A stretch of DNA of 64,000 bases, taken from NCBI GenBank assembly GCA_036260935.1, contig DATALQ010000016.1, positions 1 through 64,000 on the forward strand, given 5' to 3'. The translations under genes were made by a program, and so were the position numbers. Positions 18,092 to 28,268 of this stretch are shown here, one piece after another. The notes under the pieces are model-generated. The model did not search any database. It was not told the DNA's origin and saw only the letters and a list, made by a program, of their open reading frames with translations. Source of the DNA: JAEYOM01 sp036260935. Its GTDB lineage: Bacteria; Bacillota; Clostridia; Acetivibrionales; DTU013. Position 1 is the stretch's first letter; each line of letters starts with the position of its first letter.

Positions 18092-18352
18092 ATGGGAATA
18101 AGGATCAATCTCGATGTAATGATGGCAAAACGGAAGATCGGCCTTACTGAGCTGGCCGGGAAGGTTGATATAACCATGGCAAACCTTTCGATATTGAAGA
18201 ACAACAAGGCCAGGGCCATACGCTTTTCGACGCTCGAAGCGCTCTGCGAGGCATTGGGCTGCCAGCCCGGCGATATACTGGAATATGTGCCTGGTGACGA
18301 TTCTGCCGGCTCCGTCGAGGACGGAAACGGTGAAGAAGTTGATAAAGCTTGA
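18092..18352 (+). CDS. YozG-like XRE regulator
   Basis: An 86-residue Cro/CI-type HTH protein. The segment MAKRKIGLTELAGKVDIT, the NLSILKNNKARAIRFSTLEA helix and CEALGCQPGDILEY are characteristic of the YozG group. The acidic tail is variable. It lies second in an operon behind DUF2975, with two inverted repeats at the promoter that would suit autoregulation. Confidence 0.85.
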   Translation: MGIRINLDVMMAKRKIGLTELAGKVDITMANLSILKNNKARAIRFSTLEALCEALGCQPGDILEYVPGDDSAGSVEDGNGEEVDKA

Positions 18353-18367
18353 AATGGGGTGTATTCA

Positions 18368-19984
18368 ATGGATGAAGTGAAAAATATGGGGACCGGTAAT
18401 AGTATGAACAATGAACAAGCCGCGGACCGTAAGGCTGAGGATACTATAGAGCAGGCGGCAGGACAAACGTCGGATAATATTATCGGACAGTCCGATAAAC
18501 TGATCTTCCACAGTTCAGACAAGCTTATGTCGTTTGGAGCTTTACTGCTCGGGATACTTTTTGTCTGGCTGTTTATAGGCAAGTATCCCGGGATATCGAT
18601 ACCGATCTTTGTAATTGCCTTTTATGCATTATTATTCGGCTATACGCGTACTGTGATTTCTAAAGATGCTAAATTCGGATGGTTTCTAAGCATCCCTGTC
18701 TTTTTGTTATCGCTTACGTATGCTATCTATGGGAACGAAGTACTAATGGTGCTCGACATGCTTGCACTGCCTGTGCTGATACTTCTGCAGACAATTCTGA
18801 TAACCGGGGTCAACACATTCGAGTGGCATAGCCCGGGGATAATAATAGACCTGATATACGGTATGTCTGCCAGATGTCTGATGCATATTGCCAAACCGGT
18901 TAAGCTGCTCGCTTCTGTGTTTAAAAAGAAATCCGGCAGTAAAGGCGCCAATTCAACAGGACTCAAGGTGCTGACCGGCCTTGCAATATCGGTGCCTCTG
19001 CTGGTCATACTGCTTACGCTTCTGTCATCGGCCGATATGGTATTCGGGAAGCTTGTGGATACACTGCCGAACCTTTTCGAAAATATCAATTTAGGTGATA
19101 TCATAGGGAAAACCATTGCTGCGCTCGTTATCTTCTTCCTGTCCTTCAGCTATCTATGGAGCCTTGGCCACAGCGATCGTATTTCAGACAACGCGCTTAA
19201 CGGGATTGTTCCTAAAACCCCTGAACAGAGACGGCGCTGGGACCCTGTTACCGTTATTACCGTTACCATTACTGTGGATATTTTGTATGTAATATTCGTT
19301 GTTATCCAGTTTGCTTACCTGTTCGGCAGTTTTGGGCTTCCTGACGGGTTTACCTATGCGGAATATGCAAGAAGCGGATTTTTTGAACTTATTCTTGTAT
19401 CACTGTTGAATATCGCTCTTCTGGCTCTTACGCTGACATATACCAAACTGGGTTCACCAGCGGCGAACATAGCCTTCAAGGTATTGAACAGCATCATGAT
19501 AGGCTGCACCGTCATCATGCTGTTATCGGCTCATTATAGAATGTCATTGTATGAAGAAGCATACGGGTTTACCTTCATGCGCATTATGACACACGCATTC
19601 ATGGTCCTGCTGCTCGTGCTCTTTGTAATCACGCTTGCCCGGGTATGGTATGACAGGCTGCCTCTGCTCAAGCCTTATATTATTGCTGCATTGATCGCAT
19701 TTACGGCAGTAAACTATATAAACGTTGATGAAATGATTGCAAAGAACAACATCAAGAGATACTATACTACAGGGGAGATCGACATGTATTACTTCCATAG
19801 CTTGTCGTGCAGTGTGGTCGACGACCTGATGAAACTGGCGAAGGACAAGAACTCCGAGGTTTCCGACCGTGCCGTTGAAATGCTGGGTCAGAGGAAAGAC
19901 GCAGTCTCACGGCTTAATAAAAACTGGCAGTCCTTCAATCTGACAAATTATCTTGCGCAGAAAGACCTTGAGAAGGGATGGTAA
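18368..19984 (+). CDS. DUF4173 polytopic membrane protein
   Basis: A 538-residue protein. A hydrophilic N-terminal tail of about 55 residues is followed by roughly 11-12 membrane segments. The family hallmark LPDGFTYAEYARSGFFELI is present. The C-terminal tail (about 70 residues) is soluble. The ATG at 18368 follows GGGGTG; an in-frame GTG at 18359 overlaps that site. Function unknown. The gene overlaps the next one by 7 bases, so the DUF4173 and DUF4097 proteins are translationally coupled. Confidence 0.8.
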   Translation: MDEVKNMGTGNSMNNEQAADRKAEDTIEQAAGQTSDNIIGQSDKLIFHSSDKLMSFGALLLGILFVWLFIGKYPGISIPIFVIAFYALLFGYTRTVISKDAKFGWFLSIPVFLLSLTYAIYGNEVLMVLDMLALPVLILLQTILITGVNTFEWHSPGIIIDLIYGMSARCLMHIAKPVKLLASVFKKKSGSKGANSTGLKVLTGLAISVPLLVILLTLLSSADMVFGKLVDTLPNLFENINLGDIIGKTIAALVIFFLSFSYLWSLGHSDRISDNALNGIVPKTPEQRRRWDPVTVITVTITVDILYVIFVVIQFAYLFGSFGLPDGFTYAEYARSGFFELILVSLLNIALLALTLTYTKLGSPAANIAFKVLNSIMIGCTVIMLLSAHYRMSLYEEAYGFTFMRIMTHAFMVLLLVLFVITLARVWYDRLPLLKPYIIAALIAFTAVNYINVDEMIAKNNIKRYYTTGEIDMYYFHSLSCSVVDDLMKLAKDKNSEVSDRAVEMLGQRKDAVSRLNKNWQSFNLTNYLAQKDLEKGW

Positions 19985-21051
19985 ATGCTTTGATCAGACG
20001 GGCAAGGTGTTTTTCACTAATAACCGTGCTAATATTTTTTACATTATTTTTCGCAGGGTGTACTTCTTCAGGTGAAAACTGGAGCGTGGTGACGGCCGGA
20101 AGGCCAGTTATCGGCTTTACCGTCGAGAAAGGCGAGGATAGGGAAATCGACCCGGACAGGCAGAATCGGCTGCATGTCGCTATTGATAACGGAAATATCA
20201 GGATCACGCGCGGTAACGGCAGCAAGCTTTTGATCAGGGAGACCCTGCGTATAAAGGGACCTGCGTCGAAGGAGCGCCTCGAGGAGCTCCTGGAATCGAG
20301 CAGGAGCAAGGTGGATAACTCGGGATACGGTATCAACGTGGATCAGAAGCAGAGTGAAGAGATCAAACCTCTGTATGGAATGGCAGACGACTTGGAAATA
20401 GTCATACCTGCCGCGATAAATGTTCTTAATATCTCATTGAAGAACGGAACTATTAGCCTTTCAGGTTTGGATGGGCTCAGGGAGGCCGAGCTGAATGCTG
20501 TGAACGGCCAGGTTGGCGTCTATGACAGCAGCTCGGACAGCATAAAAGTAAATGTGGAAAATGGAAATATTGACATCAGTGATTTTTCCGGCGGCGGCGT
20601 TTATGATTGCGGCCGGGGCGATATCAAACTAAATGCGGTATCGGGCTCAGTCGACCTTACGTCAGTATCGGGCGACGCAGATATTATGGATACTGAAGGT
20701 GTCATCAAGTGCGACATTTCTTCAGGACGGCTGACTGTTAAGGGCTCAAGTATTGGAGATGGTTCGGATCTTTATGCTTCGACCGGTTCCATAGATGCTG
20801 AGCTTACTGATATCGACAATACTGGAAAGCTGACTGTAAAATCTGCAGATGCGGACATACGGCTAAAAATGCCAGTGAATAAGGGCTATTCACTTATTGC
20901 CGGAGCGACTCGCGGCAGGGTCCATAATAAAATGAACCCGTCTCCCGAAACGCTGAAAAAGTCACCTGAAGGCAAGGTCTACGGCGATGTGGGCGGCGGA
21001 GGCTTATCGTTAGATGTCTACACGGATGGTGGGAGTATTACGCTGTTTTAA
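19978..21051 (+). CDS. DUF4097 (toastrack-type) lipoprotein
   Basis: A 357-residue predicted lipoprotein (lipobox FFAGC at about residues 24-28). It is followed by a repetitive beta-solenoid region: INVLNISLKNGTISLSGL, VNVENGNIDISDFSGG, DIKLNAVSGSVDLTSVSG. This is the DUF4097 adhesin-like fold, linked in the literature with envelope-stress and PspC/LiaF-type systems. It overlaps the DUF4173 gene and ends the operon. It is probably displayed on the outer face of the membrane. Confidence 0.8.
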   Translation: MVNALIRRARCFSLITVLIFFTLFFAGCTSSGENWSVVTAGRPVIGFTVEKGEDREIDPDRQNRLHVAIDNGNIRITRGNGSKLLIRETLRIKGPASKERLEELLESSRSKVDNSGYGINVDQKQSEEIKPLYGMADDLEIVIPAAINVLNISLKNGTISLSGLDGLREAELNAVNGQVGVYDSSSDSIKVNVENGNIDISDFSGGGVYDCGRGDIKLNAVSGSVDLTSVSGDADIMDTEGVIKCDISSGRLTVKGSSIGDGSDLYASTGSIDAELTDIDNTGKLTVKSADADIRLKMPVNKGYSLIAGATRGRVHNKMNPSPETLKKSPEGKVYGDVGGGGLSLDVYTDGGSITLF

Positions 21052-21078
21052 TTGAGCAAGGGGATGGCATACATAAAA

Positions 21079-21112
21079 AAGAGCATCAGCGAAAACGATT
21101 GCTGATGCTCTT
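21079..21112. terminator. Bidirectional terminator between the DUF4097 gene and gltD
   Basis: A 12-base-pair stem AAGAGCATCAGC/GCTGATGCTCTT. An A-run on the plus-strand left side gives a good T-run for minus-strand gltD. The plus-strand side is followed by CTATTTG, which is weaker. Confidence 0.8.
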
Positions 21113-21134
21113 CTATTTGTGTATTCTTATATAC

Positions 21135-22619
21135 TCACGGCAGCATTGTACTGCCCATCAAATATTTGTCGCACTCACGCGCGGCGCCCCTGCCTTCATT
21201 GATGGCCCATACCACGAGGCTTTGTCCGCGCCGCATATCACCGGCGGCAAAAACGCCCTTTACATTGGTTGAGAACTTTCCATATTCGGCCTTTACATTG
21301 GAACGATTGTCCTGCTCGATGTTCAAGGCTTTGAATGCAGTGTCCTCAGGCCCGAGAAAGCCCATTGCCAGCAGTACGAGCTGTGCCGGATATACCTTTT
21401 CGGTTCCGGGTATATCTACGGGTACGAAGCGTCCCGAAGCGTCCTTCTGCCAATCCACCTCAACCGTGTGGACTTCCTTCAGGTTTCCGTTCTCATCTCC
21501 GACAAACTTCTTTGCCGTAATGCAGTAATGTCTCGGATCGCTCCCAAACAACGCAGCTGCTTCCTCCTGGCCGTAGTCCGTCTTAAGGATTTTCGGCCAT
21601 TGAGGCCACGGATTGTCCGGCTTTCTTTCCGTCGGAGGCTGGGGCATTATTTCGAGCTGCATTACGCTCCTGCAGCCGTGGCGTATCGATGTTCCGACAC
21701 AATCGGTTCCGGTGTCGCCGCCTCCGATTATAATAACATCCTTATCCTTCGCGTCTATATATTTTCGGTCCGAATGCTGCGAATCCAGAAGGCTCTTAGT
21801 GTTTGCCCCGAGGAAATCAACGGCGAAGTAGATACCCTTCAGGTTTCTTCCCTCGATCGGGAGATCCCTCGGTTTTGTTGCACCGCAGCAGAACACGACG
21901 GCATCGTATTCTTCCAGAAGCTTTTCAGATGCAATATCCTTACCGATTTCTACACCGGTCTTGAATTCGATTCCTTCCTCCGACATCAGCTTTACCCTGC
22001 GCTGTACTATCCTCTTATCGAGCTTCATGTTCGGTATGCCGTACATCAGCAAGCCGCCAACTCTGTCGCTGCGTTCAAATACCGTCACAAGGTGTCCTGC
22101 CTTGTTCAGCTGGTCCGCGCAGGCAAGTCCGGACGGTCCGGAGCCTACCACCGCTACTTTTTTACCCGTACGTATCTCGGGCAGCTCAGGCTTTATCCAG
22201 CCTTCTCTGAAGGCCTTCTCTATTATGGAGCATTCGTTGTTCTTGACCGTTACCTGCGGGTCGTTTATGCCTACTGTACAGGAACCCTCGCACAATGCAG
22301 GACAGACCCTTCCGGTAAATTCGGGGAAGTTGTTTGTTTTAAGCAGCCTTTTTACAGCTTCATGCCAATTGCCCTTGTACATCAGATCGTTCCATTCGGG
22401 TATCAGATTATTCAGCGGGCAGCCGGAGGCAAGCCCGTTTATCATCAGGCCCATATGACAGAAGGGTGTGCCGCAGTCCATGCAGCGGGCTCCCTGCAGG
22501 CGCTGTTCCTTTTCCGGGAGATGTAGATGAAATTCATCCCAATCCTTTATTCTTTCCAACGGTTCACGGTCAGCCGGAACTATTCGCTTATATTCCATAA
22601 ATCCAGTAGATTTTCCCAT
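21135..22619 (-). CDS. gltD: Glutamate synthase (NADPH) small subunit
   Basis: The FAD- and NADPH-binding subunit that supplies electrons for glutamate synthesis by GltB. The protein has 494 residues starting MGKSTGFMEY; TAGGAGG lies 7-8 bases upstream, so a longer start at 22637 is rejected. N-terminal cysteines for 4Fe-4S clusters appear in CMDCGTPFCHMG and CPALCEGSC. The FAD fold is VAVVGSGPSGLACADQL and the NADPH fold VIIIGGGDTGTDC. It is the second gene of a gltBD operon with a 43-base gap. Confidence 0.95.
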   Translation of the reverse strand: MGKSTGFMEYKRIVPADREPLERIKDWDEFHLHLPEKEQRLQGARCMDCGTPFCHMGLMINGLASGCPLNNLIPEWNDLMYKGNWHEAVKRLLKTNNFPEFTGRVCPALCEGSCTVGINDPQVTVKNNECSIIEKAFREGWIKPELPEIRTGKKVAVVGSGPSGLACADQLNKAGHLVTVFERSDRVGGLLMYGIPNMKLDKRIVQRRVKLMSEEGIEFKTGVEIGKDIASEKLLEEYDAVVFCCGATKPRDLPIEGRNLKGIYFAVDFLGANTKSLLDSQHSDRKYIDAKDKDVIIIGGGDTGTDCVGTSIRHGCRSVMQLEIMPQPPTERKPDNPWPQWPKILKTDYGQEEAAALFGSDPRHYCITAKKFVGDENGNLKEVHTVEVDWQKDASGRFVPVDIPGTEKVYPAQLVLLAMGFLGPEDTAFKALNIEQDNRSNVKAEYGKFSTNVKGVFAAGDMRRGQSLVVWAINEGRGAARECDKYLMGSTMLP

Positions 22620-22662
22620 AACACTGCCTCCTAACAACTACTTAATATCTTAAATGACCTTA

Positions 22663-25600
22663 TCAATCCCCGTCATCTGCCAGGCTTACATTTCCTTTAT
22701 TCTCTTCAAATGCGGCAAGTAAAGCTTCGTCGCCGCTTAGGCCCGCAGCTTCCATCCTCTTGATCGCATTCAGCATCTTTTCATAATCCTTTGGCATTAC
22801 CTTTACAAAAAGCGGCAGCATTTCGTCCCAGTGCTGAAGGACTCTTTCGGCAAGCTTGCTGCCGGTGTATGCACGATGTTTTTCGATCAGTTTTCTCACC
22901 TGCCCGATCTCCTCCGCGTCTTCGAGCTTCTCCAGCTCAACCATTTCCTTGTTGCATTTCTTATTGAAAATGCCTTTTTCATCGAGGACATATGCGATAC
23001 CGCCCGACATACCAGCCGCAAAATTCCTGCCGGTCGAACCAAGTACCACTACGCGTCCTCCCGTCATATATTCGCAGCCGTGGTCGCCTACCGCCTCAAC
23101 AACCGCGGACGCACCGCTGTTCCTTACGCAGAAACGTTCTCCCGCCATACCGCTGATATAGGCTTCACCGCTTGTAGCTCCATAGAGGCACACATTGCCT
23201 GCGATAATATTCTCCTCGCTGACAAAAACGGAGCTCTTCGGAGGGTAGATTACTATTTTGCCGCCTGACAGACCTTTGCCTAGATAATCGTTCGCATCGC
23301 CTTCGAGCGTGAGTGACAAACCTTTAGGTATGAATGCTCCGAAGCTTTGTCCTGCAGAGCCTGTGAACTTCAGACTAATCGTATCTTCAGGCAGTCCGTT
23401 TTCGCCGTATATCTTCGTAATCTCGCTGCCCAGGATAGTACCTGCGACACGGTCCGTATTCCGGATAGGAAGCTCCGCGGCGACCTTTTCGCCCTTCTGG
23501 AGAGCGGGACGGCTGATATCGAGCAATACCTGTGTGTCGAGGGTATCCGCGATCAGGTGTTCCTGGCTCTTTACACAGTGCTTCGGAGAATCCTCAGGCA
23601 GCTCCGGTTGATAAAGAATAGTAGACAGATCGAGGCCTTTCGATTTCCAGTGTGCTATTGCCTTGTTCGATTCAAGCACTTCGCTGTGGCCGACCATCTC
23701 GTCTATTGTCCTGAAGCCAAGCCTGGCCATCCATTCACGCATTTCCTGTGCTATAAAGCGCATGAAGTTTACTACATACTGCGGATCACCGCAGAAGTTT
23801 TTGCGCAGCTCGGGGTTCTGTGTTGCAACGCCGACAGGGCACGTATCCAGGTTACAGACTCTCATCATGACACAGCCCAGAGTTACAAGCGGAGCCGTTG
23901 CGAAACCGTACTCCTCGGCGCCCAGCAGTGCCGCAATGATTACATCACGGCCCGTCATAAGCTTTCCGTCCGTTTCAATTACGATCCTGCTTCTGAGGTC
24001 GTTAAGCATCAGCGTCTGGTGAGTTTCAGCCAGACCGAGCTCCCATGGAAGGCCGGCATGGCGTATGCTGCTTCTCGGTGAGGCGCCTGTTCCGCCGTCA
24101 TAGCCGCTGATGAGCACTACGTCGGCGCGTCCCTTCGCGACTCCGGCAGCGACAGTTCCCACGCCTACTTCGGAAACCAGCTTTACGCTTATCCTTGCGT
24201 CACGGTTTGCATTTTTCAAGTCATATATTAGCTCTGCCAAATCTTCAATCGAATAAATGTCATGGTGCGGCGGAGGTGAAATCAAACCGACTCCCGCCGT
24301 AGAATGCCTTACCTTCGCTATCCACGGATATACCTTTGCGCCCGGAAGCTGTCCGCCTTCGCCCGGTTTTGCGCCCTGAGCCATCTTTATCTGGAGCTCT
24401 TTAGCATTTACGAGGTAATTGCTCGTAACTCCGAAACGGCCCGAGGCGACCTGCTTTATGGCGCTGCAGCGGCTGTCGCCGTTGCTGCCCGGCTTGAACC
24501 TTTCGGGATCTTCGCCGCCTTCGCCTGTATTGCTTTTACCCCCAAGCCGGTTCATTGCTATCGCCAAAGCCTCATGGGCCTCCTTGCTGATGGAACCGTA
24601 GGACATGGCGCCTGTTTTAAATCGCCTGCAGATTGAATCTACGGATTCTACCTCTTCGATCGGGACCGGGGTCCTGTCGTATTTGAATTCGAGCAGGCCG
24701 CGTATCGTACACTGCCTCTGTGTCTGCTCGTCGAGTAGTCTTGAATATTCTCCGAAGGTTCTATAATCATTTATTCTGCATGCCAGCTGGAGCTTATGGA
24801 TGGTTTCCGGGTTGTATAGATGGTATTCCCCGTCCCTCCTCCACTGGTACTGGCCGCCTGTCTCCAGCACTTCTTCGGTGTTGCGCTCGTCGAAAGCATT
24901 CTTATGTCGTATCAGGACTTCGCCCGCAATGACGTCCAGGCCGATACCGTCAATTCTTGACGCAGTGTTCGTAAAGTATCGGTCGATGACTTCCTGGCTT
25001 ATCCCTATGGCTTCAAAGATCTGTGCTCCCTGATAACTCTGTACTGTTGAAATACCCATCTTTGACAGAGTTTTTACAATACCCTTCACTGCTGCCTTGG
25101 TATATTTTTTTGCACCGTATTTTAGATGTGATTCCTTCAGCATACCCTCTCTGACCATCCCGTCGATTGTCTCGTATGCGAGGTATGGATTGATCGCCGA
25201 GGCGCCAAAGCCTATCAGGAGCGCAAAATGATGGACCTCTCTCGGCTCGCCGGATTCGACGATGATACTGACTTTGGTGCGGATACCTTCGCGTATCAGG
25301 TGGTGATGCAGCCCGGAAACCGCAAGCAGCGCCGGTATGGCCGCATATTTTCTGCTGACGCCCCTGTCTGAGAGTATCAGGATATTGACGCCCTCTTTTA
25401 TAGCATTCGAGGCATCGCTGAATATTTCATCGAGAGCCCTTTTCATGCCCAGTTCTCCATCGTCGGCCTTGAAGAGCATCGGAAGGTTGAATGAGCGGAA
25501 ACCCGGCTTGTCTATACCCCGAAGCTTTGCAAGCTCCTCGTTGGTTATCACGGGATACTTGACCTTTATCTGTCTGCAGCTCTCGGGCGTCGGATGGACC

Positions 25601-27312
25601 AGACTGCCTTCCGAACCTATAAAGGTCTCCGTTGCCGTTATGATCTCCTCGCGCATCGCATCGATAGGAGGATTGGTCACCTGCGCAAACAGCTGCTTGA
25701 AATAGTTGTAAAGAAGCTGAGGCTTATCCGACAGTACCGCGAGCGGGGTGTCGGTACCCATGGCGCCTATGGCTTCCTGCCCTTCCGCTGCCATTGGTGC
25801 TATAATTTTTCTCAGTTCCTCAAAGGTATATCCGAATATTTTCTGGCGCTGCAGGAGCGTATTGTAATTGGTCTGGGGGTACGGAGACAAAACGGGAAGC
25901 TTCTCGAGCTTCATCACGTATTCGTCAAGCCACTTACGGTATGGGTGTTCCCCGGAAATTTTCATTTTCAGTTCGTAATCGTTTATAATGCGGCCTTCGA
26001 CAGTATCGATCAGCAGCATTCTTCCAGGCTTGAGCCTCTCCTTGCTAAGTATGCGTTCCGGTGCAATATCGAGCACGCCGACTTCTGAGGCAAGTATGAC
26101 CTGTCCGTCCTTGGTGACATAATAACGAGCAGGCCTCAGTCCGTTCCTGTCCAATACCGCGCCGACGACCGCCCCATCCGTAAAGGCCATGGCTGCAGGT
26201 CCGTCCCAGGGTTCCATGAGGCAGCTGTGATATTCGTAAAATGCTTTTTTCTCATCGCTCATGCTTTCATGATTCTGCCATGGTTCCGGTATCATCATCA
26301 TCATCGAATGGGGGAGGGAGCGCCCTGAAAGGGTCAGAAACTCGAGGCAGTTGTCGAACATGGCCGAATCGCTGCCGTCGGGATTGATTACAGGATATAT
26401 TTTCTTCAGATCTTCTCCGAAAACTTCCGATTCCAGCGTTGCTTCACGCGCGGACATCCAGTTGACATTTCCGCGCAGAGTGTTTATTTCGCCGTTGTGT
26501 ATGACATAACGGTTCGGATGCGCCCTCTCCCAGCTTGGGAAGGTATTGGTGCTGTAGCGGGAATGAACGAGAGCCATCGCGCTTTCGACATACTCACTCG
26601 TGAGGTCGGTATAAAACTCATCCACCTGTTCCGCTGTCAGCATACCCTTGTATACTATTGTTCCAGATGAAAAACTTGCCGCGTAAAAGTCCAAAGCCTT
26701 CTGAGATGCAGCTTTTTCGATGCGTTTGCGAATCACGTAAAGCTTCCGTTCAAAATCTGTTTTATTTTCAACAGCAGGATTTTTGCCGATAATTACCTGG
26801 CGGATGAACGGCATGCAGCTCAAAGCCGTCTTACCCAGGGATACCGAATTAGTGGGCACATCCCTCCAGCCAAGTACTGTCTGTCCCTCATCCCTGACTA
26901 TATGCTCAATGGTTTCTATCGCTTTATTTCGATTATCGGCGTCATTACTTAGAAACAGCATGCCGATACCGTAATTGCCCTGTTCGGGGAGGTGTATTCC
27001 GGATTTTTTACATTCGTTTTCAAATAATTTATGGGGTATCTGGAGCAATATGCCCGCGCCGTCACCGGTATTGTTTTCAGAGCCGCTGCCGCCTCTGTGT
27101 GAAAGGTTCACAAGAATGGTAAGCGCCTGCCTGATGATCTGATGGGACCTGGTCCCATCTATATTAACTACGAATCCGATACCGCAGGCATCATGCTCGT
27201 ACTGCGGATTGTAAAGACCCTGCTTTTCCGGCAGGCCGCCGGCCAACTGCCGGGACTTCGGAATCTGAAGCCTCTGCCCCTCCGGTATACTGCTCTGATC
27301 ACTTTGCCTCAT
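22663..27312 (-). CDS. gltB: Glutamate synthase large subunit
   Basis: Converts 2-oxoglutarate and glutamine to two glutamates. The protein has 1549 residues from the ATG at 27312, which has AAAGGG 8 bases upstream; the longer frame to 27447 would run through a terminator-like hairpin. The class II amidotransferase nucleophile is Cys43 in HDACGIGFV, exposed after removal of a 42-residue propeptide. The FMN domain carries NTGEGGEDPERF. The 3Fe-4S cysteines are in CVMMRVCNLDTCPVG. The C-terminal end is a Gly-rich beta helix. Confidence 0.95.
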   Translation of the reverse strand: MRQSDQSSIPEGQRLQIPKSRQLAGGLPEKQGLYNPQYEHDACGIGFVVNIDGTRSHQIIRQALTILVNLSHRGGSGSENNTGDGAGILLQIPHKLFENECKKSGIHLPEQGNYGIGMLFLSNDADNRNKAIETIEHIVRDEGQTVLGWRDVPTNSVSLGKTALSCMPFIRQVIIGKNPAVENKTDFERKLYVIRKRIEKAASQKALDFYAASFSSGTIVYKGMLTAEQVDEFYTDLTSEYVESAMALVHSRYSTNTFPSWERAHPNRYVIHNGEINTLRGNVNWMSAREATLESEVFGEDLKKIYPVINPDGSDSAMFDNCLEFLTLSGRSLPHSMMMMIPEPWQNHESMSDEKKAFYEYHSCLMEPWDGPAAMAFTDGAVVGAVLDRNGLRPARYYVTKDGQVILASEVGVLDIAPERILSKERLKPGRMLLIDTVEGRIINDYELKMKISGEHPYRKWLDEYVMKLEKLPVLSPYPQTNYNTLLQRQKIFGYTFEELRKIIAPMAAEGQEAIGAMGTDTPLAVLSDKPQLLYNYFKQLFAQVTNPPIDAMREEIITATETFIGSEGSLVHPTPESCRQIKVKYPVITNEELAKLRGIDKPGFRSFNLPMLFKADDGELGMKRALDEIFSDASNAIKEGVNILILSDRGVSRKYAAIPALLAVSGLHHHLIREGIRTKVSIIVESGEPREVHHFALLIGFGASAINPYLAYETIDGMVREGMLKESHLKYGAKKYTKAAVKGIVKTLSKMGISTVQSYQGAQIFEAIGISQEVIDRYFTNTASRIDGIGLDVIAGEVLIRHKNAFDERNTEEVLETGGQYQWRRDGEYHLYNPETIHKLQLACRINDYRTFGEYSRLLDEQTQRQCTIRGLLEFKYDRTPVPIEEVESVDSICRRFKTGAMSYGSISKEAHEALAIAMNRLGGKSNTGEGGEDPERFKPGSNGDSRCSAIKQVASGRFGVTSNYLVNAKELQIKMAQGAKPGEGGQLPGAKVYPWIAKVRHSTAGVGLISPPPHHDIYSIEDLAELIYDLKNANRDARISVKLVSEVGVGTVAAGVAKGRADVVLISGYDGGTGASPRSSIRHAGLPWELGLAETHQTLMLNDLRSRIVIETDGKLMTGRDVIIAALLGAEEYGFATAPLVTLGCVMMRVCNLDTCPVGVATQNPELRKNFCGDPQYVVNFMRFIAQEMREWMARLGFRTIDEMVGHSEVLESNKAIAHWKSKGLDLSTILYQPELPEDSPKHCVKSQEHLIADTLDTQVLLDISRPALQKGEKVAAELPIRNTDRVAGTILGSEITKIYGENGLPEDTISLKFTGSAGQSFGAFIPKGLSLTLEGDANDYLGKGLSGGKIVIYPPKSSVFVSEENIIAGNVCLYGATSGEAYISGMAGERFCVRNSGASAVVEAVGDHGCEYMTGGRVVVLGSTGRNFAAGMSGGIAYVLDEKGIFNKKCNKEMVELEKLEDAEEIGQVRKLIEKHRAYTGSKLAERVLQHWDEMLPLFVKVMPKDYEKMLNAIKRMEAAGLSGDEALLAAFEENKGNVSLADDGD

Positions 27313-27364
27313 ACATAACACCCTTTCCATATTCACTGCTGTAATATAAACTAAAAAAGCATAT

Positions 27365-27395
27365 AAAAAAGGCACATAACAAGAATTATATGCCT
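27365..27395 (-). promoter_or_regulatory. Terminator-like hairpin in the gltB leader
   Basis: Read on the minus strand: AGGCATATAA, loop TTCTTG, TTATGTGCCT (one wobble), then a run of Ts. It lies about 50 bases upstream of the gltB start and about 70 bases after the predicted transcription start. An upstream TGAGGCAT duplicates the left arm and could compete for pairing. This looks like attenuation. Confidence 0.6.
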
Positions 27396-27470
27396 CACCG
27401 TTGAGTATAATCCAATCCAGCCGACATGCCTCATCGCACGTCTTCAATATATAAACCTATGGTGTTTTTT

Positions 27471-27499
27471 ATTATAACAGGGGATAAGGGATTAATCAA
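27471..27499 (-). promoter_or_regulatory. Promoter of gltBD
   Basis: On the minus strand TTGATT, a 17-base spacer and TATAAT. It gives a leader of about 150 bases before gltB. Confidence 0.7.
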
Positions 27500-27547
27500 T
27501 AGATTTTTAAATTTTTTGCAAGCTGTTTATGACGATCCTGCATTAGT

Positions 27548-28039
27548 TCAGTAAAACCATGCAATTTTGTTTATCGCAGCCAGTATAATAACAGTCAGAT
27601 TTAACAAGCTGGATATCAAGATTTGAGGCTTATACCGGTTTATGTCAAAACTTTGAGACTTGCTTCCAAGCTTTTTTACAATGAAGTGGATTTGAAGAAT
27701 AATTGCAAGAGCCGTAATTCCATTCAGCAAAACTGTACCCAGAAAGAACGTGCAATACACCAAAAACAGTATTACAAGTAGGTTATAGGCCACACTCATT
27801 CCTGTGCCGAACAGGCGTATATCGATATCGACCATGTCCTCGAGTTCCTCTTCAAGCTCCTCGTCGCTTTCACTATCGCCTAATCCGTTTCCCGACAGCA
27901 GGTTAAAAATATATCTGCAGGAAACAAAGGCAATAATGATAGACATAATAACGAAAAAAATCTGGTGATCAGAAAATATCGCTATTACAGGAAATGCAAG
28001 TATTATGAGAAAAATTAGAACACTGCCCTTTGACTGCAT
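27548..28039 (-). CDS. Small membrane protein, unknown
   Basis: A 163-residue protein. Two N-terminal membrane segments are followed by an acidic cytoplasmic-looking stretch (GDSESDEELEEELEDMVDID at about residues 53-72), then about three more hydrophobic segments. I recognise no family. The ribosome binding site CAGGAG is well placed. It is transcribed toward gltB, whose promoter begins just past its stop codon. Confidence 0.6.
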   Translation of the reverse strand: MQSKGSVLIFLIILAFPVIAIFSDHQIFFVIMSIIIAFVSCRYIFNLLSGNGLGDSESDEELEEELEDMVDIDIRLFGTGMSVAYNLLVILFLVYCTFFLGTVLLNGITALAIILQIHFIVKKLGSKSQSFDINRYKPQILISSLLNLTVIILAAINKIAWFY

Positions 28040-28268
28040 TTTTCGCTCCTGAAACCATCAAAATAAATAAACCACTACATTATACACTAAAAGAACATAT
28101 TCAGATACTTGAATTTTATGTCGGCTGATTGCACTGAGCTTTATCTATACTGCAAGGAGGCTTCCCGCAGCGCTGCCGACCGCTGTTGTATAATATATCG
28201 GCTATTTTGCAATGCTAATAATGATATTCTTTGTAACAAAATACGAGGCTTAAGAAGGAGGATGCATT

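Noticed and set aside
21468..22526. A 352-codon ORF antisense to gltD.
   Set aside because: The gltD frame has complete cofactor motifs and a ribosome binding site. The antisense product has no recognisable domain and biased composition.
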